This document shows positions 34,662-46,862 of a DNA stretch of 64,000 bases, one piece after another (position 1 is the stretch's first letter; each line of letters begins with the position of its first letter). Below the pieces are notes generated by a model that was not told where the DNA came from, searched no databases, and saw nothing but the letters and a program-made list of their open reading frames with translations. Source of the stretch: Ilyonectria destructans (Eukaryota > Ascomycota > Sordariomycetes > Hypocreales > Nectriaceae); NCBI GenBank assembly GCA_020740775.1, contig JAHEWK010000010.1, positions 248,001 through 312,000 of the forward strand, given 5' to 3'. A program made the translations under genes and the position numbers.

Positions 34662-37600
34662 GATGCCCAAGGATGTATTAGGGAATGGTAGAGGAATGGG
34701 TCAACACAGAACAGTGATAACAATTGCCACCTTGGTTAGGGAAGAAGGAGAGACGCTGGAGGATGAAGGAAAGGAAAAAGAAACAAAGGAACAGTCAAAG
34801 AAAATAGTCGTGGGTTGTCACTCTGATGGTTCCCAAGGCGGGAAAATCGCTGAGATATAAACAAGTTTGGGGTTGCATCCTTTGCCGCTTGACAAGAACC
34901 ACAGTTCCAAAAATGACAACCATGGCTAGGAGAGACCAATGACGAGTGATGAGCATCCTGTCCGAGCGAAGCGCCCATGCATGATAGGCGCGGTGCCCTG
35001 TATGGATAGATGAGATGCGAGGTTGATCTAGATTGGAGTTTGGATTGTCATCTCTGAGGGCTTTGGGATTGGCTCGTCGATCGGGGTGCTAGATGCGAGG
35101 TGTGTCGAACTGGGCGCTTACAAGTGCACATGCCCAATCACGAACCGCCTAGCTATCCCCAGACATCAGATGCGACCCACGGCGTTGCAAAGTGCCGGCG
35201 CGGCGGTTATGCAGGTTCGTGACAATAACTAGTGGTGGAAACGAGGACGGAGGAGATGGTCATAATGCAAGAGTAATGGCGGGCGTCACTATATTCCGTC
35301 CTTCGCTCCGCGGTGGAATGGAGTGGCTGTTGGCGATGTGGGTGGAGCAGGGCTATGGTGGAGATCAAGGGTGGGAAGAAAGCAGGGTCACATGTAGATA
35401 CACGTGATATATCAATACCGGGACATATTACAGGCGTCTCATCAATCACGTGACCAATCCCCTGTGCTCAGGTGTCCTAGAGGAAGGTGACACTGCAGAT
35501 GGGGACTGGTACGTACCTTTAATGTACGCCCCGAAACTTTTCGGTCCTTGCCGTCCATCCTGGTGATGATGAATCAATTAATCGACACAACATCCTTTTC
35601 AGCTCTGCGGATCCACAGCAGGGCTCTGACTCAAATTGTTCGCCCAGCAGGTACCCGAGATGAGGCATCCCGTCTTGCTTTTGCCGATTGATCCTGCGGA
35701 CATGGGTGGGTGCGAATCTGCGCCCGACTCCGACTGCGCATGAACGGGTTTCTCGCCAAAGGTTGTCTCAAGGAGCACCGCGCCGCAGGAGGAGATGCGC
35801 TGCAAGTTTGAGGACCCAGAGGACCCAGAGGACCCACAGACAAACGCCATTCTACAATGATGCGATGAAATGGGTCGGCCTGTCTTGACAATGTCGGCAC
35901 CGAGGGTTTGGCATGCGACTAGCTCGTCCATCATGGCTCGAGCGTCGAGCTTGAATGTGATGATGCCCGCCACCACCGCCCGCACGCGCCACGGATGATC
36001 GACAGTAGCGTGTATTGTTTGCTGCCCAAACACTGCAACCCGCCCCGTCCCAGAACATGCCGGCCGAGTCAGCATTGGGCACAGAACGGTAGCAAGCATG
36101 ACAGGGACACCGAGGGGACTAGGAAGACCGGGGGCGGTGACGAGGCGGCAAGGTGTCGACGAGTATGGCATTCGTGGCACAGCAGCAGCCAGGTCCTGGT
36201 CCATGGACTCTTGGGGCGAGCGAGGTGGTATGCGAAATCCCCCACCCGGCACAGGAGCCGGTATTCAGCAAACACCCATGACGATTCGTTCGTGACAAAC
36301 TCCAATTCTGGAACACAACAGAGGGGCGCTGAGCATTCCCGGAGGATCATGACTGAGAAAACAGGTCAATGCTGACCACTGAGGGCGCCGCTGACAGCCT
36401 TCGACTCTGCATCTCTGCCCCGGACCGTTACACCGTAAAGCAAAGACTGCAGCTGTTTCATCCACTTCACCCGTTAACCCGCGACGCCCCCCACCTAGAC
36501 GGGGACCTTTTGGCCCAGACCAAACCGAGGACGGGATGACTTGGACGCCGGACCGTGGGTACGAGTCGGATATTGTGCCTGCGGCAAGACCAGCAACAAC
36601 GGTTCCCTTGACGGCCCGAGGGGGAGCCTCTAATGCAGCTTGATGTCTTGCAGATGGCTGAGCCTGTACGCCTTCGGATATAGTACAATTCTGTTCTGTA
36701 CCTACGTTCAAGCCGGCTTGTGGGGGTCTGTCAAGTTGGTTGGTTGGTTCCGCCTCGCCGAGCTCCAGTCACCTGCTTCCCAGCGTGCGTTCCTCGCTAG
36801 TGGATGATGGCTTTTACCAAGACACGGAGAATAAACTTCTCCTCCGCGGGTGCCTCCAGACGCCTCGGCGACCGCGAGTGGTCTAGATCCAAGTTGATTG
36901 GATTTCGGCTGTTGACGTCGTAGTAAGATCCTCTCCATCTGGCCCGGTTCAGGTGGACCGCAAGTGGAGAACTGAGGTGCTAGGCGTCCCACTTTCAAGC
37001 GAGCCAGCGGAGACGGACTTGGGACGACTCCACCCCCATCCCGCTCTCTCGAGGGTGCACGAGCTAGTACAGTACAGGTGAAATAGCGACGGGGAGGGAA
37101 AATGGGCTTCACTTTGGACCAACAGCGCCCCGCAGCGACGAGCATCAGAGCTCTTAGTCTTATCCGGCAAAAGCATGGCGGTTAAGACGTCGAGCCGAGC
37201 GCGAGAGCCCCGTGGATCTGGAATGAGAGTGACAATCGACCTCGGCCTGCAAACTCTCTGCAGTCGAAATGGAGGTTTGGGGATAATTATGGGATTTTCA
37301 AGCCAGCCATGTCTCAATCGCGGCGATGGGCACGTCCAGGGAAGCCGTCGCAGATCCCGGGCCCCAAAGGCATATTGAGACCAGGGCCACGAAAGGGCCT
37401 GTCCATGTTCAGGCCCAAGAGATGACATATTTGTCGTGGGACCCTCTGGAGGCCCTGTCGATCGGGCATAGCTTGGCCCATCCGCCGGCTTCTGCTCTCC
37501 GACACTCTGTCAATCTTGGCTTCTCCGTTGTGAAGGGATGATGATGGCCAATACGAGTGCCTCTGGGGAGAGCATGTCTCCCAAGCCTGGTCGAGGCTTT

Positions 37601-38829
37601 TCCCTGTAGTCTCCCCCTGCCTCCACAGCGGGCCCGACGTGTGGGCGGCTCAAGCGAGACGGACGGGCTGAGGGACTCCAGAGCCGGCGAATCCAGCGAC
37701 AGCGAGACCATGCATGCCATGGGAGAAGAGCCCGAAGTTTGGGGGCAGCCAAGCCGGTGGGCGCTGAGCTGAGGTTCCCTTGGAGACTCGGTTCTTCAGG
37801 CTGCCAGCCAGCGGGAAACGCCAACGCCAGCGGCGGCCAGCAAGCAGCAATAGGAGCCGCAGCAGAGTCAGCAGAAGCAACAAGAAGAAGCAACAAGAAG
37901 AAGCAACAAGAAGAAGCAACAAGAAGAAGCAACGCAACAGAACCACCCACCCGGCACAAAGGGACCAACCCGGCAAAGAAGCAAGGTGTCCAGGACCGGG
38001 TAAGGCCCAACAACCCCAGCAAGCCCAGCAAGCCCCCCCAAGAGGGTCCCCGGAAAGGCGCACATCCATCACCCTCTAGGCTCAGAGCGGCTTAAGTATG
38101 GCGACAGGCGATAACGCACCAGACACCCCCTGTCTGCTCCGACCCAAGCAGTCGGTTCCTGTCTTTGGTCCGCCGCCTCGAGCGCACAGCGCAAAGGCCA
38201 GAGCGCGCAGGAGCTGTCGAGTCTCGACCCTTGATCTGGGTTACGCCCCGGTAACTTACACATGCCTTGGGGCTTGCCGACGGGGTCCCATGCGAAGAGA
38301 CAATGCCAGGTTTCTCGTCTCTCGTCTCTCGTCTCTAGTCTTGGTCCCTCGTCTCTAGCCTCTGGTCCCTCGTCCCTCGTCCTCCTTCGTCCCTGCGGAG
38401 TACGCTCGTCACTCGTGCAAGCACAAAAGCACACCAAAGCACACCAAAGCACGAGGCACAGCGCAGCCACCGACTCCGTGTCCGTGTCCGTCTCCCTCCC
38501 GTCGTTGGATATATTAGTCCCCGTCAGCCTGCCCACCTTCCCCTCCTCCTCCATCTCGATTCTCGCAGTCTCTTGTGTTGATCCCTCGAACCTTTTGCAA
38601 GCTCTGAATCTTGCCGAGTGCTCCGAATTGCTCATCACACCCATATTTGAGGCTTCTCCCTCCGCCTTGATCCATTGTCGCCGGCCGTCATCCGTCATCC
38701 CGCCATATCGCCATATCGTCATACGGCTTTCGCCTTTTGCCACTCATCCTTCGAGCCTCGTTCTCTCCCGCATCTTTCCATCAACCAACCGATACTTGAG
38801 TGCTCCATACATTTCAGCACTCGCCCGTC
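34662..38829. other. Long intergenic region, four-TM protein / 2EXR gene
   Basis: About 4.2 kb between divergent genes. It has a 12-bp tandem repeat (listed separately), CGTCTCT-type repeats near 38311-38390 and several CT-rich tracts upstream of the 2EXR gene. An open minus-strand frame at 35599-36252 (217 codons) begins with GTG and has no recognisable domain. It could hide a lineage-specific gene, but I cannot support one. Confidence 0.5.
37876..37933. repeat. 12-bp tandem repeat (AGCAACAAGAAG)
   Basis: About five near-perfect copies of a purine-rich 12-mer. It opens low-complexity Lys/Gln/Glu frames on the plus strand and Leu/Cys/Phe frames on the minus strand, which explains the spurious open frames here. 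Confidence 0.85.
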
Positions 38830-39663
38830 ATGATCTCCGCCTCGACTTCCCCGCCGTCGTCAGACACGCCCGCATTTGTGAGTTTTAGCCTTGCCGATCA
38901 CCCGCATCCCACTAGCAAGACACTGACATGCGTCTTGCCCCTCCGCCAGCACCTTTTTTCCAGGCTTCCCACCGAGCTGCGTCTCAAGATCTGGAACTAC
39001 AACCTGCCCCAGACTCGACTCGTCCCCATCCAATGCGGCTCGAATTGGCCCTCTTCTCTAGAGCCTTCGCAATCCCGTCTCTCATTCAACACCGGCTGCA
39101 CCTCACCGGCCGTGATCCCAGCCAACCTCCACGTTTGCGCCGAGTCGCGCACTGAAGCGCTGAAGCACTACCAGCTAGAGTTCGGTTTCGCCCGCGGTCC
39201 CGGCCAGGTCTTTTTCAACCCGACCCGCGATGTCATGTACTTCGGCCCCCGCGACGGCTACATGGCCGCCGACTCGCAGTTCAATACGTGCATGTCCATG
39301 TGCGACCCCGACCAGCTTGCCACCGTCCGCCGCATCGCCATCAATGACGCCCTGTTCTGGGTCGATACCACCTACCGCTCCATGACCGCCTCCAGCCTGA
39401 CCGTTGAGCTGCTCCGCCGCCTCCAGTCCCGCATGCCCGGCCTCGAGGAGATCATCTTTGTGCCCCGCGACGAGGAGTCGCTGGACTCCATGTGGTCCGA
39501 CTACCTGGAGCCCACCATGGTGTACGTCCGCATGGCCCATCAGATCCAGACGGCCGTTGCGACACTGTGCGAACAGACGCCGCACTGGAAGCCTCCGCGA
39601 TGGAGCATCCTGCCCTTGAGCGTCTTTCCAAAGTCCTGGAACTCTGTCAGTGCCGCCGCCTAG
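38830..39663 (+). CDS. 2EXR domain protein
   Basis: Exons are 38830-38877 and 38950-39663, giving 253 residues. The intron (GTGAGT donor, CACTGACA branch-like site, CGCCAG acceptor) is 72 bp and stop-free, so the unspliced frame is also open. The splice brings the start MISASTSPPSSDTPAF directly to HLFSRLPTELRLKIWNYNLP, the typical opening of the fungal 2EXR domain. TRLVPIQ, IPANLHVCAESRTEALKHYQ and VFFNPTRDVMYFGPRDGY follow. 2EXR proteins are abundant, often expanded families in filamentous ascomycetes, and their molecular role is unknown. The C-terminal half is helical with no added domain seen. Confidence 0.87.
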   Translation: MISASTSPPSSDTPAFVSFSLADHPHPTSKTLTCVLPLRQHLFSRLPTELRLKIWNYNLPQTRLVPIQCGSNWPSSLEPSQSRLSFNTGCTSPAVIPANLHVCAESRTEALKHYQLEFGFARGPGQVFFNPTRDVMYFGPRDGYMAADSQFNTCMSMCDPDQLATVRRIAINDALFWVDTTYRSMTASSLTVELLRRLQSRMPGLEEIIFVPRDEESLDSMWSDYLEPTMVYVRMAHQIQTAVATLCEQTPHWKPPRWSILPLSVFPKSWNSVSAAA

Positions 39664-40459
39664 TTGGCCCAGGTACAAGCGACAAGAGGCAGAGGAAAAA
39701 AGAGAGAGGAAGAACTCACTAATATCATGATACCCGTGCGAGTCCGCTTCGAACAAAGCCACTTATTGCTGGTCAAAGACTTCTCATACTTTGATGCAAT
39801 GCTGTCAATATCTACATCTAAGTGGCGTTGCCAGCTCGCCTTACAAGCAGGCTGAAAGGAAAAGTCTTCAGACACGTCCTGCTGGCCACCAGTCCACTCC
39901 CCCCGAATTCACCGGGAGAGCAACAGCACCATCCACCCAGCAAGCGCCGATTCCGGCCCCGGCGCCCTGGGTATTTGGGATGGGTTATAGGTCGTCGTCA
40001 ACCGTCATTTTTGGTTGGCGACAAGAATATTTTACTAATGCTGGAGTTTGTGTGCGACAACGGGCCTCTTGAAGTGCTCGTGACACAACAACAAAAACAA
40101 GGGACCGGCGGTGTACAAAAAGGGGCCCTATGGGAGTCAATAGGAAGGGGAATGGGAAAACGTAACCATTCAGATTGCTCCATGTACCAATTGCATCATG
40201 TACAATGTCTATACTACAAAAAGGCCACCAACGCTAACACATAATAATGCATGTACAACGGATATACCGTTTCGTTGTTCGTTAATTCATTCACACTTTT
40301 CTTCCATGACCGTCTTCCTTCGCTGTTATGCTTGCCTTGGTGCTCCGAGGAAGGGGGCCGGTACTCGATCTCATCGCATACCGTATCTAGCTGCGGGACG
40401 GGGCAGATAGCATCGCGCAGTGTTACCCGACTCGTTGGGTATCCGTCTCTTTATATCCC
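39664..40459. other. Convergent 3' flank, 2EXR / lipase
   Basis: 796 bp between two stop codons; 3' UTR-like sequence with CAACAACAAAAAC and similar runs near 40085. No gene seen. Confidence 0.5.
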
Positions 40460-42850
40460 CTAGTTCTCGGCACGCCCAACTCCTAGGCCAATGCCCTTGC
40501 GACGACCCCTGAGCAAGGCTTCGAGGGCGCGCCCCATCGCCGGCATGTCGCCGAGCATGGTGATGTGACCGCGTTCGGTGCACACGCGGCCACCACGGAC
40601 GAGAGAGTAACCGTTCGGGAGCATGGCTTCCTTGGCCAGCACAACACCGTCGCCCGGCCGGAAGAGGAGGTCGTCGTAGGCGTCTTGGCAGCGGATCCCG
40701 TCCCGGTGAGTAACCTGAGCGCCGTATACAGTGGGGATACTCTTTCCATAGATGAGAGCTAGGGGCGGGTAGGCGTTGGCATCCTGGTGCGCAGTGGAGT
40801 GGGCGAGCTCGGAGCGGAACTGACGAACCCTGGTGAGCGTCTTGGTTAGGTACTTGAGATAGCGCTCTCGTTCGGGGTCGGAGGGCGCAGGCTCATCGTG
40901 ATGGGCGGCACCCCCATTGAGTTGCGGTGTGAGCGGGTTGTGGTTAGCTGTCGTGGGCGACGGCGGCTGTTTGTCGGCCTTGCTGTCTGATCGAGGCCTC
41001 AGTGAGTGAATTCGGGACGAAAACGAGGACGAGTGTTGGCGGTTGTAAGCCGGCAGAGTCGGCTGCATGCATGGGCTTAGATGCCACTTGATCCACTCCT
41101 GAGGATCGAAGAAGTCAATGGGATACCCTTCGCCAGTGTTTTTGTCGATGAAGCAGAACCCATTCTCCGGGAGGAAGACAAAGGAGGTGCGAATAGAGAA
41201 ATTGACCTGAGCTGTCAGGAGCTTCTCGTTGAAGAGAACGACGTCGCCATGGCGCATAGGGTTGAGGATGTTGATGCACGTCTGCGGAGTTCCGCAATAC
41301 AGGACCGAAGAAAAGAGGTCTGGCCTTTGGTTGACGGCGTGGCGTGTGATGATACCGCCTAGGCTGTGAGCAATGACGAGGGCGCCCCGAGCTTGGGATG
41401 GGTTGCCGGGCTGGTTTGAAGGCAGCTTTTGAAGAAATTCTTGAAGTTTTCGAGATAGTAGATGAGGACTGAGTCTCCAGTCATATCCGTAGTCCCAAAC
41501 ACGCAATTTGCCAGCACGGGCGTTGTCACAAGACTGCAGCCTCTTGATGAATTTGCGTGAGATGTCGATGGGACCTATGTGTGTCAACATTCCCGACGGA
41601 ATGATGGTCTCTTCCATCCTCTCTTCATCTTCATCCTCTAGACCAACCTCGAGATTGGCTTTCCGCATGTTAAGACCGAGCTTGACCGGAGCCCAGAGTT
41701 GTTGGTGAGGGGCCTCTGCCGACCTCAGGACCGATCCTCGGTATCCCCCCATGATTACTACATCACCCGTGAGTTCTTCGAGAACGCGGTCGAGAGCCGT
41801 AGATGGGTCTTTTGAAGCTGTTCGGGACTCCCGTGGTGTATATTCAGCTGACTGCCCGAGAGCGTCAGTTGAGTACACAGTGGGGAGAGAAAGCGTCGAC
41901 TTTCTGGCTTGCTGGTAGAGTTTTGGCAGGTTAGGCATTTTGAAATTTGGCACATATGGAAGGCTATCTCTGAGAGCCATAAGCCGGGTGTTGACCATCT
42001 CACGCACGTCATGAAATTGATCATCGTTACCGAGGGAAGATGCTCGCGAGAGGCTGTGGTAGAGAAGGCTATCATCAGAGGTCACCCGGCGAAGTATCTT
42101 CGGGCGTGACCCAGAGGGAGGGATTGATAGCGGACTGGCAGTTTTGGCTTGAGTGGGAAGAGTCTGAGCCCTTGCCTGTGGGGTTTGGGATAGTACTGAG
42201 CCGGGGACATTTCTCAAAGATTGGAACTGGGTGGTTGATGACGACTGGCTGAGCTTGCTGGAGGCGCTCGTGCTGGGTTTATCGGTAAAGCTCGAGAAGA
42301 AGGAGCTCGGGAGGGAGGGCAAGAGGTGTGAGGGTGAGCTGAGAGACGGAAATGCTTTTGAAATTCTTCTCAATGCCTCCTGGCCTGCCGACCTTGATCG
42401 ATTCCTGGTTGGCCCAAGAGCAGACCCTAGAACTCCCTTCGAAGGACGTGATGTCGAGGGTTTGGTATTGATTGGTCTCGGTTCGGCCCGCCATGGCGAA
42501 GGCAGAGGATCCCGGACTGGCTGGCCATTTGGTAACTGACCTAATCTTGGCGTCTCGGGTATCTCTGGCGACCTCTCCGGCGACGAGATTGGCTCGGGGC
42601 TCGAGTCACCATCACCATCTGAGGGTACATCGAAGAAACCGCTTCTATTCTTTTCCAGTGCTGCTACCTTTTCGATTGCCGGGGTGTTTTGAGAGGTTAA
42701 ATGCCTAGCCCTGGCACTGAGGGCAGGTTGCAAGATGGCCTCGGCGTCGTCCAGGTTCCGAATAATTGAGTCGTCATCTGGCGTGTCCAAGACATCCCAA
42801 GCTGGGACTTGAGACCCTTCAATCGGCTCAACCGAGGCGTTGGCCATCAT
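40460..42850 (-). CDS. Alpha/beta hydrolase, LCAT/phospholipase-like
   Basis: A long single exon of 796 residues. The N-terminal roughly 330 residues are Ser/Pro-rich and probably disordered. The hydrolase core begins at about DVVIMGGYRGSVLRSAE, which supplies the usual strand-turn near the oxyanion hole, and continues with QLWAPVKLGLNMRKANLEVG, LRVWDYGYDWRLSPHLLS and the nucleophile elbow VIAHSLGGIITRHAV (GxSxG-type, AHSLG, Ser496). This arrangement resembles the lecithin:cholesterol acyltransferase/PDAT group of lipases. The acid and histidine of the triad cannot be placed with certainty; candidates lie in the last 250 residues (for example TERGHITMLGDMP). The substrate is unknown. There are two tandem ATGs at the start; I chose the first. 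Confidence 0.85.
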   Translation of the reverse strand: MMANASVEPIEGSQVPAWDVLDTPDDDSIIRNLDDAEAILQPALSARARHLTSQNTPAIEKVAALEKNRSGFFDVPSDGDGDSSPEPISSPERSPEIPETPRLGQLPNGQPVRDPLPSPWRAEPRPINTKPSTSRPSKGVLGSALGPTRNRSRSAGQEALRRISKAFPSLSSPSHLLPSLPSSFFSSFTDKPSTSASSKLSQSSSTTQFQSLRNVPGSVLSQTPQARAQTLPTQAKTASPLSIPPSGSRPKILRRVTSDDSLLYHSLSRASSLGNDDQFHDVREMVNTRLMALRDSLPYVPNFKMPNLPKLYQQARKSTLSLPTVYSTDALGQSAEYTPRESRTASKDPSTALDRVLEELTGDVVIMGGYRGSVLRSAEAPHQQLWAPVKLGLNMRKANLEVGLEDEDEERMEETIIPSGMLTHIGPIDISRKFIKRLQSCDNARAGKLRVWDYGYDWRLSPHLLSRKLQEFLQKLPSNQPGNPSQARGALVIAHSLGGIITRHAVNQRPDLFSSVLYCGTPQTCINILNPMRHGDVVLFNEKLLTAQVNFSIRTSFVFLPENGFCFIDKNTGEGYPIDFFDPQEWIKWHLSPCMQPTLPAYNRQHSSSFSSRIHSLRPRSDSKADKQPPSPTTANHNPLTPQLNGGAAHHDEPAPSDPERERYLKYLTKTLTRVRQFRSELAHSTAHQDANAYPPLALIYGKSIPTVYGAQVTHRDGIRCQDAYDDLLFRPGDGVVLAKEAMLPNGYSLVRGGRVCTERGHITMLGDMPAMGRALEALLRGRRKGIGLGVGRAEN

Positions 42851-44525
42851 GATTGTGTCAATTCGGTTGAGTTGTGCGCGAATAGACTAGGTTGCAAGAG
42901 TGGCGACGGGAGTTAGGATCGAAGGAACGGCAGCAAGGTCTTGTTCTCGTTTACAGCCGCTTGCTTAAGGACTAATGAATTGAGCCAAGCGAGGGTATCA
43001 CAATGCCTCGGCACATGAAGCAAGCAAACGAGAAGAAAAAGAGGAGATAAGAATGTGAGGTCGACGAGGGAGATCCGTAGGACCAGCACATACAGTGGAG
43101 CTTTCGAAATCTCGCCGACTTCGTCGCGTGCGAAGGAGCGGCTGGCTGCGCCCCTTCCGGAGACTCCGGGGCATGGATCGAGCTTCGGCGAACTTTGGTC
43201 TAGTCGAGGCGTGTATTTCGTCCGTGGGGTGTTTTTTCGGCCGAACTCGACAAGGTAACGGACGACGAGATAGGCCATTGCGATGGTTTTTTGGGGTCCT
43301 GTGGTTATCTGCCCGGGCTCTCGGGCTGAGAAGGAGCCCGGCAGGCGGTCTCCAAGTGTCTTCCAGCATGAGCCCTAGATCCAGATAGTAAGTATCTCCA
43401 TGAGGTCATTGGGTAGGCCAACGGAGTGAAGGGTCGGGGACTATGGGCCCAATGGCGGCGGCGAGGTGACCCTGGCGTCTGGGGAATATGGAGCTAGACG
43501 CCCGGCGCTTACCAAAGAGATGGAAGCGGCGATCTGGCGGCGAAGTTTCTGTTTCTGTCGACGATAGTGCAAGCTACCTTACTCTTTGAGGAGGAAAGCT
43601 TGGAGGTACAGATCTAGGGACCGCTGCAATGCTGAGCTACCTTACCTTATCCTGTGAATGGAATAATTGTCACTTGATGAGCCACGCAGATTCACAACAC
43701 ACTCTCAAGGCAGGTCCGGAAGTACGGGCACGGCGCCCCTTCCTGGAAGGAGCCATGGAGCTGGGACGACCTCCCGTGGCAGGAGCCCAAGTCAAAGGAC
43801 AGGCGGCATGTGATTATGGATCCTGTCCCCCACAATCATGCCCCGCCGTAAAGTCTGGGACTGGCATTCCAAAGGACCGAATCAATTTGCCCGAGAATGA
43901 GGTAAGAGATGACGTTTTCTTTCCACAGTAGAGACCAGTCATTTCGTTGTTGGTGATGGGTGGCGAGCTGCCAAACATTGGAGCACAGAGCTGTCCCGAG
44001 CTTTTGGAGCTAACGAGCTGGCTCTTTCGTCCGATGTGCTATTACGTCTTGTCATCCGCCGACGTGCGCCACTTCAGTCCAATCACCAGTCAGCAATTAG
44101 CTCGGTCAAGCTGCTGACGAGACTGGCTGCTGCTCTCACCTCCCGCTTCCTTTGCATCTGGTACCTCGTACTCGTCGTATCCGTCGTACCCGGGCGAACT
44201 ATTGCATATTGCTTACTATTCCCCCCCCCGAGTCTGGCATATCCCCTGTAACGTCCCTAAACCAAAGAACCCTTCAGCACTCCTGGACGCCCGCAACCCC
44301 GGCTCCGGAGTCCGGCTCCGACCGTGGTGGGGCCCTAGTCTGGGCGGCCCGCAACTTGCCGTCATCGGCCCCCATTCATGCGTGTATACCACCGCTTCGA
44401 CATATGCCCAACCACCGAATTTTGGGCCATATTCTCGCCTCCTCATCTCCTCTTGGTACTTTCTCACCTCAGCCTCTTGTCTCAGTCCATTGATCGCCTG
44501 ATCTGCGGATTGACACGTACCCGCC
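42851..44525. other. Divergent intergenic region, lipase / acid phosphatase
   Basis: 1.7 kb, no supportable gene. It has CTACCTTAC words at 43573 and 43638 related to the TAGGTACCTA family, and a C-run near 44221-44229 in the phosphatase upstream region. Confidence 0.5.
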
Positions 44526-46152
44526 ATGTCAACCCTCCAGCCCCGGCCGTCGTATACCGACGCTGAGCTTACCACTCTCTACCCCCCTCAATTACGCCTT
44601 CAGCAGGTCCAGATCCTCCTCCGCCACGGCGAGCGTACCCCCATCACAGCCCGCTTCCGCAATACCGGTCTCCCGGCCTTCTGGCCCTACTGCTCCGCCG
44701 TCCGCCGCCTCACTAGCCCGCTCCTCGTCCCGGGTGACGCCGGCTCTCGCACTACACAGACTCTCACTACCCTCGAGTGGCAGCGCCGCCTCGAGACCTT
44801 CGGCTCCGATGACGCCGCAATTGTTGCCGCCGGCCCCGCTGCCGAGCTCGATGCCATCTGCGACATGGGCATGCTGACCGACCGCGGCCGCGAGACCACC
44901 ACCTTCCTAGGCCGCCGCCTCCGCAACCTATACGTCGACCAGCTCGGCTTCCTCCCGCCCACTCTCGCCGACGGCGCCCCGATCTACCTCCGGGCCACCC
45001 CCGTGCCCCGCGCCCTCGACTCTCTTCAACAGGCCCTTCACGGCCTTTACCCGCCGGCCTCCCGCGCACCGGATCTCCCACCCCCGACCATCCTCATCCG
45101 TTCTCCTGCGGATGAGACCCTCTTCCCCAACGATGGCAACTGTCGCCGCTTCGCCGCCCTCGCCCGTGCATTTGCCCAGCGTGCTGCTGGCCGCTGGAAC
45201 GATTCGGATGAGATGGCCTTTTTGACCAAGCGCCTTGGCCGCTGGATGCCCGACGACGGCCCCCGTGTGGCCGTTGATGCCCACCCACGTCTTAGTGGTC
45301 TTATGGACAGCATCAATGCCACCGCCGCACACGGCCCAGCCACGAAACTCCCCAAGGAGTTCTACGACCCGGAGGTCAAGCGCATCGTAGAGAAGATTGG
45401 CGTCGAGGAGTGGTACGCTGGCTACAAGGAGAGTCAAGAGTACCGCACCCTTGGCATTGGCGGTCTGCTGGGCGATGTTGTTGCCCGCATGGTTGGCAGC
45501 GCTGAGCACTCCTCCGCCGACGGCGAGTATGAGCTCGCGTCCAGCAAAGGGACTATACAGCCTGTCCGCTTCGGTATGAGCGGCTGTCATGACACCACAC
45601 TCGCCGGCGCCCTCGCTAGCCTGGGGGCTTTTAACACTGATAATTGGCCCCCATTCACCAGCCACATTGCTATCGAGCTGTTTCGCCGGGCTGACCGAGC
45701 TGCTTCCGCCCCTACCACTCCCGCTCCGGCCGCCAAGTCTAGTGGGCTCTCTTCACTCTTCGGCTGGGCTACGGGCGCTGGCTCCGGCACCAGCCCGGGA
45801 TCACCACCCCCGGGCATCGGCCGCAAGAAGACCCCCGACCTGAATGACGCCGAAAAGGCACGCCTGGACGGTTACTATGTCCGCCTGCGGTACAACGACC
45901 ACCCCGTCACCATTCCCGGGTGTAAACCGACCGGAAAGCACCTCGAGGGCGACGAGTCCTTCTGCACCCTGGTGAGTTTGCCATATCTTTCAGCAATCGA
46001 CTATTGTTCTCTTTTACTGACATCACTTCTCTTCCTAGGAGGCTTTCAAGGCCATCGTTGACAAGTTCACACCTCTCAACTGGAAACAGCAGTGCCGCAC
46101 CAACACCAAAGACCCGGCCTTCCCGTCAAAGCCCGAGCCGGCGGGATACTAA
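44526..46152 (+). CDS. Histidine-type acid phosphatase
   Basis: Exons are 44526-45971 and 46039-46152, giving 519 residues. The histidine phosphatase (branch 2) motif RHGERTP is at residues 33-39, with His34 as the phosphate-accepting residue, and the partner motif SGCHDTTLAG places His355-Asp356 as the proton donor pair. LLTDRGRETTTFLGRRLR-like sequence and YLRATPVPRALDSLQQALHG fit the fold. There is no obvious signal peptide, which favours the intracellular or mitochondrial acid phosphatase subgroup (ACP6-like) over secreted phytases. An insert of about 60 Ala/Ser/Gly/Pro-rich residues after ELFRRADRA is unusual and probably a disordered loop. The short second exon supplies EAFKAIVDKFTPLNWKQQCR. 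Substrate uncertain. Confidence 0.9.
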
Positions 46153-46862
46153 TTATGTCAAATAAACTGAAGGAATGGGATCAATAAAGCACTTGGCATT
46201 CTTTTTTGTTGGAGTTTTGGGAGTTGGCACAACTTATTCGCCACTGGGAACGAACGACCTTGATTATTGGAATTATAGAGACCTGTCTTACACAGCCGCG
46301 GAAACATGCCGATATAGCTGCGAGTCATTCTAGCCGTAGTTATAGACCGTACGTGAAAAGTGATTATACACACGAAAAAAATGGTTATCGGAAGCCATTG
46401 GGAGCTGACCATATCCTGATCGCATTCGAGACTATAGTACCTAACTTAACCATACTCCGCAATAGACATACATGCAGATGATACATCCCCTGTTATCCAC
46501 CACTAGTGCCGTCTACAATTCGCACTCTCCTACACATTTCAGCCGTGAGGCCCCCGCTTCTCCGGGGACTATTAATCACAAACTCTCCCCCTTCGTCTCT
46601 CCTCTCCAAGCCTATGGAATAGGAAACCGGAAGGTGAAAAACGTCTCGCGCGGGGTGGAATACCCGGGAAAAGGCAGATCCAACATCATACACCGAATGA
46701 GGTAATTATCAAGAAAAGGGATGAAACAAAGAAATGAGGCGTGTGTAAACCCAACATGAAAGGACAAGGCACAGGACCCGTTCGGCAATTACAACAATTA
46801 GGCAATTTTTCCCGTTACTTCTCGACCGCGCAGAGAGTGAATTTGTGAGATGCAGGAGTTCA
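46153..46862. other. Convergent 3' flank, acid phosphatase / Nrd1-like gene
   Basis: 710 bp between two stop codons, comparatively AT-rich; 3' UTR sequence with no gene seen. Confidence 0.5.

Noticed and set aside
35599..36252. Minus-strand open frame of 217 codons in a long spacer
   Set aside because: GTG start, no domain, composition typical of random GC-rich sequence. RNA-seq could revive it.
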